9,305 bases of DNA from Oscillospiraceae bacterium (GTDB lineage Bacteria > Bacillota > Clostridia > Oscillospirales > Oscillospiraceae), in contig JAITGH010000193.1 of NCBI GenBank assembly GCA_031280855.1, forward strand, positions 1-9,305, in the 5' to 3' direction. Under the pieces are notes generated by a model. The model was not told where the DNA came from. It saw only the letters and a list, made by a program, of their open reading frames with translations, and made no database searches. Numbering within the stretch: the stretch's first letter is position 1; the number at the start of each line of letters is the position of its first letter. This document shows positions 7,180 to 9,305 of the stretch, piece after piece. The position numbers and the translations under genes were made by a program.

Positions 7180-8181
7180 TCAGCGCGAAGCTTTCACCGA
7201 CTCGCGAGATTCCCGGGTAAACATAGCGGTTGCGTATGTCATGCCTGCGCCGAACGCGGATAGCACGACGCGGTCGCCCGTGCGAATCTTCCCGGCACGG
7301 AAGAGTTCGTCAAGCGCGAGAGCACACGTCGCGCTTGAGGTATTGCCGTGCTCCGCGATGTTGATGATACAGCGGTCGGGCGAAGCCCCGATCTTCCGCA
7401 CGATGCCGTCGATGATACGGCTGTTCGCCTGATGGAAGATGAACTGATCGACGTCGCCGACGGAGCACTGCGCTCGCGCCAGCGTACGCTTGACGCTTTC
7501 GGCGCACGTCTCGATCGCGAAGCGGAAGACTTCCGCGCCGTTCATCGAGAGCGCGGCGGGTCGGGAGTCTGATTCCCGCGATACGAACGGATTGTTGCAT
7601 AAGTATTGCGCTCGGCACGCGAGAAGCTCCGTATTGCCGCTCGCACCGCCGTCGTAGAGGAACTCGCCGCCGTCGACGCGCTGCACGACTGCGGCTCCGG
7701 CTCCGTCGCCGAAGAGTATGCTCGTCGCACGGTCGGTGTAGTCGACGATTCGCGACAGCAGCTCCGAGCCGACGATGAGCGCGACTTTACCCGGCATATC
7801 GGCGAGGAACGCGTGAGCGGTCTTGAGCGCGACAACGAACCCGGAGCACGCGGCGTTAACGTCCATCGCGGTCGCGGTTCCGGGCAGCTTGAGTTCCCGC
7901 TGAAGCAGACAAGACAGCGACGGCGTCAGATAATCGGGAGTGATAGTCGCGGCGACGATAAGCCCGACGGTGGAGCGGTCGATGCCCTCGAGCGCGTGTT
8001 CAGCGGCTCGGGCGGCCATGCTGAGCGTGGACTCGCCGCCGCTCGCGATACGCCTGGAGCGTATCCCCGTGCGGAGGCGCACCCACTCGTCAGTCGTGTC
8101 GACGATCGTCTCCAGCATCGCATTGGTAAGTGTAAACGGCGGAGAGTACCCTCCGGTGCCCAAAATAGAGATACCTGCCAT
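7180..8181 (-). CDS. fabH: 3-oxoacyl-ACP synthase III (FabH)
   Basis: Initiates fatty acid synthesis by condensing acyl-CoA (acetyl or branched) with malonyl-ACP, so it is the entry point of the pathway encoded downstream. The 333 residues show the normal start (GISILGTGGYSPP), TDEWVRLRTGIRSRRIA (30-46), Cys112 in DVNAACSGF, His250 in FHQANSRI and Asn280 in EHGNTSSAT, the complete FabH catalytic triad. The C-terminal SAFGAGMTYA loop is present. The ATG at 8181 has GGGGGA six bases upstream, a less typical site than those of the genes that follow, and a stable hairpin lies just upstream. First gene of the operon, 38 bp ahead of fabK; acpP, which often occupies this junction in other Firmicutes, is absent. 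Starter preference cannot be told. Confidence 0.97.
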   Translation of the reverse strand: MAGISILGTGGYSPPFTLTNAMLETIVDTTDEWVRLRTGIRSRRIASGGESTLSMAARAAEHALEGIDRSTVGLIVAATITPDYLTPSLSCLLQRELKLPGTATAMDVNAACSGFVVALKTAHAFLADMPGKVALIVGSELLSRIVDYTDRATSILFGDGAGAAVVQRVDGGEFLYDGGASGNTELLACRAQYLCNNPFVSRESDSRPAALSMNGAEVFRFAIETCAESVKRTLARAQCSVGDVDQFIFHQANSRIIDGIVRKIGASPDRCIINIAEHGNTSSATCALALDELFRAGKIRTGDRVVLSAFGAGMTYATAMFTRESRESVKASR

Positions 8182-8213
8182 GTAAGTCCCCCGGCGTTAT
8201 AGTAGGCGTATTC

Positions 8214-8232
8214 CCATGCCGAAGGCATGGGT
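8214..8232 (-). promoter_or_regulatory. Stable hairpin in the fabH leader near the ribosome site
   Basis: The minus strand reads CCCATGCCTTCGGCATGGG, a perfect 8-bp GC-rich stem with a UUC triloop (or 7 bp with a 5-nt loop). It lies about 20 bases upstream of the fabH GGGGGA site, within the predicted transcript. It could influence translation initiation or mRNA stability. There is no T-run, so it is not a terminator. Confidence 0.6.
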
Positions 8233-8248
8233 CAGCACAGACAACCAA

Positions 8249-8277
8249 AAGCCGCGAGCCCTTGTGACTCATGGCTT
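8249..8277 (-). promoter_or_regulatory. Second leader stem-loop of the fab operon
   Basis: In the minus-strand transcript AAGCC (8277-8273) pairs with GGCTT (8253-8249). Inside it GAG pairs with CTC across a 2x2 internal loop and a 9-nt apical loop. TTTT overlaps the 3' foot. The structure is modest. With the 8214-8232 hairpin it makes most of the roughly 120-nt leader structured, more than a simple ribosome site needs. Confidence 0.35.
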
Positions 8278-8310
8278 CATCGTTGTTGCTCAGTCTAAGT
8301 ACTATATGTT

Positions 8311-8339
8311 ATTATACCACACTTTTGCCCGTTTGTCAA
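8311..8339 (-). promoter_or_regulatory. Perfect-consensus promoter of the fab-birA-bioY operon
   Basis: On the minus strand TTGACA (8339-8334), exactly 17 bp, then TATAAT (8316-8311) preceded by TGG (extended -10). All twelve hexamer bases are consensus, which predicts high basal activity and therefore, probably, negative control. Predicted +1 is about 8304, giving a leader of about 123 nt. Just downstream (8289-8306) the minus strand reads TAGTACTTAGACTGA, which shares the TAGTAC half with the FapR operator of Bacillus but lacks the second half-site. The spacer end TGTGG-TATAAT is shared with the divergent promoter at 8528-8556. Confidence 0.85.
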
Positions 8340-8442
8340 GTACTTTTTTCAGAATACTTGCTCGTGAGAACCCCGCTTGACTTCGAGCTTTCGCCCACAC
8401 ATCGCGCCGTCTGTAAAGAATTTCCATGCGTTTGCATAAAGT

Positions 8443-8459
8443 TTGTGCACCATGCACAG
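8443..8459. promoter_or_regulatory. Operator-like dyad, copy 1
   Basis: TTGTGCA-CCA-TGCACAG: the inner six bases on each side are an exact dyad around a 3-bp centre. It lies in the left arm of the large inverted repeat. The second copy at 8486-8502 is centred 43 bp away, about four helical turns, so two bound dimers would face the same side of the DNA. The cognate regulator is unknown. Confidence 0.5.
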
Positions 8460-8485
8460 GTGCGGCATAGCGTCGCCTTCCGCAC

Positions 8486-8502
8486 TTGTGCATGGTGCAC
8501 AA
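8486..8502. promoter_or_regulatory. Operator-like dyad, copy 2
   Basis: TTGTGCATGGTGCACAA is a perfect 7+3+7 dyad, ending 25 bp before the -35 of the rightward promoter at 8528. It superficially resembles Rex sites (TTGTGAA-N4-TTCACAA), but the sixth base of each half differs and the spacing is one base shorter, so I do not assign it to Rex. Confidence 0.5.
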
Positions 8503-8527
8503 AGTTTGCGTAAACGCAATAAAACAC

Positions 8528-8556
8528 TTGACAAATGCGCCTAAATGTGGTATAAT
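8528..8556 (+). promoter_or_regulatory. Promoter P1 of the glycyl radical enzyme gene, perfect consensus
   Basis: TTGACA (8528-8533), 17-bp spacer, TATAAT (8551-8556) with TGG before it. Hexamers, spacing and the flanking TGTGG equal those of the divergent fab promoter, and the spacers also share bases (AAA-G-GC near the -35). Predicted +1 is about 8563, giving a leader of about 165 nt before the ATG at 8728. Confidence 0.85.
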
Positions 8557-8562
8557 AGTCGT

Positions 8563-8641
8563 AGTTGGAAGCAGCGGCGTGAGTAACGCCTCCGTTCAAA
8601 CGCTCCCTATTGGGGTCGCCGAAGCCTCACAAAGATTTTGC
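8563..8641 (+). other. Leader segment between P1 and P2, possibly structured
   Basis: No convincing reading frame lies here. GGCGT-GAGTA-ACGCC (8575-8589) is a 5-bp hairpin, and CCC-TATT-GGG forms another short one near 8605. The following GTCGCCGAAGC matches an 11-base core of the Bacillus subtilis lysC lysine riboswitch, but the rest of that riboswitch (AGAGGTGC, CTGG, P1 closing stem) is not recognisable. I record it as an unassigned leader. Confidence 0.3.
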
Positions 8642-8670
8642 TTGCTTTCTTGCGGAGAGTGTGGTATACT
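8642..8670 (+). promoter_or_regulatory. Promoter P2 of the glycyl radical enzyme gene
   Basis: TTGCTT (8642-8647), 17-bp spacer, TATACT (8665-8670) preceded by TGTGG. Hexamers and spacing are identical to the pgi promoter at 233-261. Predicted +1 is about 8677, leaving a leader of about 50 nt. Confidence 0.65.
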
Positions 8671-8675
8671 GTTAC

Positions 8676-8704
8676 TTGACTCGTCCTGACAGGACAGCTA
8701 ATAT
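8676..8704 (+). promoter_or_regulatory. Possible promoter P3 with a dyad in its spacer
   Basis: TTGACT (8676-8681), 17 bp, TAATAT (8699-8704, four of six consensus). The spacer contains GTCCTGACAGGAC (8683-8695), a perfect 6+1+6 dyad, where a bound protein would block polymerase. The same dyad lies just after the P2 start, so it could also repress P2. Predicted +1 is about 8711, only a few bases before the AGGAGG site. Confidence 0.45.
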
Positions 8705-8727
8705 AGTATACCGGTAGGAGGATCCTT

Positions 8728-9305
8728 ATGTTCAAGTTTGCACCGATCTCCGAGCGCATGGAACGCATTCGCGAGAAGCGCGACGCGTTTACTCACGGAG
8801 AGGATATCACAATCAACACGGAACGCACGAAGCTTTACACCGAGTACTACCGGGCGCACCGCGCAGAGAATGCGCAGCTCCGCCGCTCCGGCGCACTCTT
8901 GCATTGGGCGCAGAACCGCGAGTACAACGTCTTCGACGACGACGTGTTCGTCGGAACGCCCGGCCCGAATGAGCGTATGCTCTGCGTGTACGTGGAGACC
9001 GACCCGAGCTGGATACTCGGCGTTACCGACAAGGAGACGTTCAAAGAAGCGTGGCAATCGGGCGGAGCGATACATATGTCCGACGAGCAGCGCGACGTCC
9101 TCGAGGACGCGTACGACCTGTGGAAGGATTGCAGCATCAGCGCGTGCCTGGCGGGTACGGTGACGGAGGACTTTTACGATTCGTTCGGAAACGGCGCGTG
9201 TATGCCCGGCAACTGGCGTGCGCCGAACGGTAAGTTCATGCTCGGCGGCGGGATTCAGGGACACTACGTCGCGAACTTCAATAAGGCGGTAAACGTCGGA
9301 TTCGG
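8728..9305 (+). CDS. Glycyl radical enzyme (pyruvate formate-lyase family), N-terminal part
   Basis: I translated from the ATG at 8728; AGGAGG at 8716-8721 lies six bases upstream, and the frame stays open to the window edge (192 residues). The N-terminus follows the PFL/glycerol-dehydratase-like pattern: ISERMERIREKRD (7-19), TINTERTKLYTEYYRAH (28-44), a helix with RRSGALLHWAQ, then NVFDDDVFVG (67-76), the family's 'I-x-D-x-E-L-I-V-G' block. GNGACMPGN and GHYVANFNKAVNVGFG near the right edge fit glycyl radical proteins of gut Clostridia with no assigned substrate. The catalytic Cys and the C-terminal RVxGY-type glycine loop lie outside the window, so neither activity nor substrate can be judged. 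Such enzymes need an activating radical-SAM enzyme and are oxygen-sensitive, which implies an anaerobe. Up to three promoters drive the gene. Minus-strand frames over this region are shadows. Confidence 0.82.
   Translation, partial: MFKFAPISERMERIREKRDAFTHGEDITINTERTKLYTEYYRAHRAENAQLRRSGALLHWAQNREYNVFDDDVFVGTPGPNERMLCVYVETDPSWILGVTDKETFKEAWQSGGAIHMSDEQRDVLEDAYDLWKDCSISACLAGTVTEDFYDSFGNGACMPGNWRAPNGKFMLGGGIQGHYVANFNKAVNVGF

Larger units (their letters stand above)
8427..8518. repeat. Near-perfect 39-bp inverted repeat with 14-nt centre
   Basis: Left arm 8427-8465 and right arm 8480-8518 are reverse complements at 34 of 39 positions. Three of the five exceptions would be G-U pairs in RNA, leaving only an A-C and a G-G mismatch. 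The centre 8466-8479 is unpaired. The element sits upstream of both divergent -35 boxes (8339 and 8528), so neither known promoter would transcribe it. That favours a role at DNA level (paired operators, cruciform) or a small MITE-like insertion. I see no clear target-site duplication and no T-run on either strand, so it is not a terminator. Confidence 0.85.

Noticed and set aside
8389..8417. Third minus-strand promoter-like string TTTACA-17-GCGAAA with TGTGG
   Set aside because: The -35 and TGTGG resemble the real promoters, but the -10 hexamer is GCGAAA, which would not melt as a sigma-A -10. At most it is a decayed copy.
8486..8502. Rex redox-repressor site
   Set aside because: The outer TTGTG/CACAA match, but the half-sites end in CA/TG rather than AA/TT, and the centre is one base too short.
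8427..8518. Long inverted repeat as an intrinsic terminator
   Set aside because: No T-run follows the stem on either strand, and both nearby transcripts start outside it and point away.
8302..8599. Several overlapping short frames in the divergent intergenic region
   Set aside because: They read through the large inverted repeat and so give similar peptides (such as VHHAQV) on both strands. None has a ribosome site, and they overlap the promoters.
8563..8727. ZTP (pfl motif) riboswitch before a pyruvate formate-lyase-like gene
   Set aside because: I looked for the conserved GGGTCGTG and CCGCCTGGGCA-type elements and found neither.
8698..9264. 188-residue minus-strand open frame over the right end
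   Set aside because: It is antisense to the glycyl radical enzyme frame, which has a strong ribosome site and clear family motifs. The minus-strand product resembles no family I know and is Arg/Val-rich shadow sequence.

Overview
The window looks like a chromosomal segment of an anaerobic, Firmicutes/Clostridia-like bacterium. This is an inference from four things: FabK is the enoyl-ACP reductase, a glycyl radical enzyme is present, ribosome binding sites are strong (GGAGG-type), and promoters are near-perfect TTGACA/TATAAT. The coding DNA is GC-rich by eye, while the intergenic promoters are AT-rich. I cannot name a genus.

Left part: the 5' end of a lipoprotein gene runs off the left edge on the minus strand (1-185). 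It is divergent from a plus-strand glucose-6-phosphate isomerase gene, pgi (318-1538). Their promoters sit back to back at 192-261. The lipoprotein promoter places +1 on the A of its own ATG, so the transcript may be leaderless. pgi ends in a short tandem duplication and a 13-bp hairpin, and then meets the convergent end of the next operon.

Centre: one compact minus-strand operon fills 8181 to 1635 in the order fabH, fabK, fabD, fabG, fabF, fabZ, birA, bioY. Most junctions are 4-bp ATGA overlaps or gaps of 1-9 bp. FabH starts chains, FabD makes malonyl-ACP, and FabF, FabG, FabZ and FabK run the elongation cycle. The usual acpP and accBCDA members are missing. In their place the operon ends with a catalytic-domain-only biotin-protein ligase and a BioY biotin transporter component, which together supply biotin to acetyl-CoA carboxylase. 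The ligase has Ser where E. coli BirA has Arg118.

Right part: 8182-8727 is a rich divergent control region. It holds a perfect-consensus promoter for the fab operon with a structured leader of about 120 nt. Next to it is a near-perfect 39-bp inverted repeat that carries two operator-like dyads. Three tandem promoters then face right, the last with a 13-nt dyad inside its spacer. They drive a gene (from 8728, cut by the right edge) that encodes the N-terminal part of a glycyl radical enzyme of unassigned substrate.

The fatty-acid genes are ordinary family members. The most interesting material is the 8.2-8.7 kb control region, the operon composition and the birA active-site variant.
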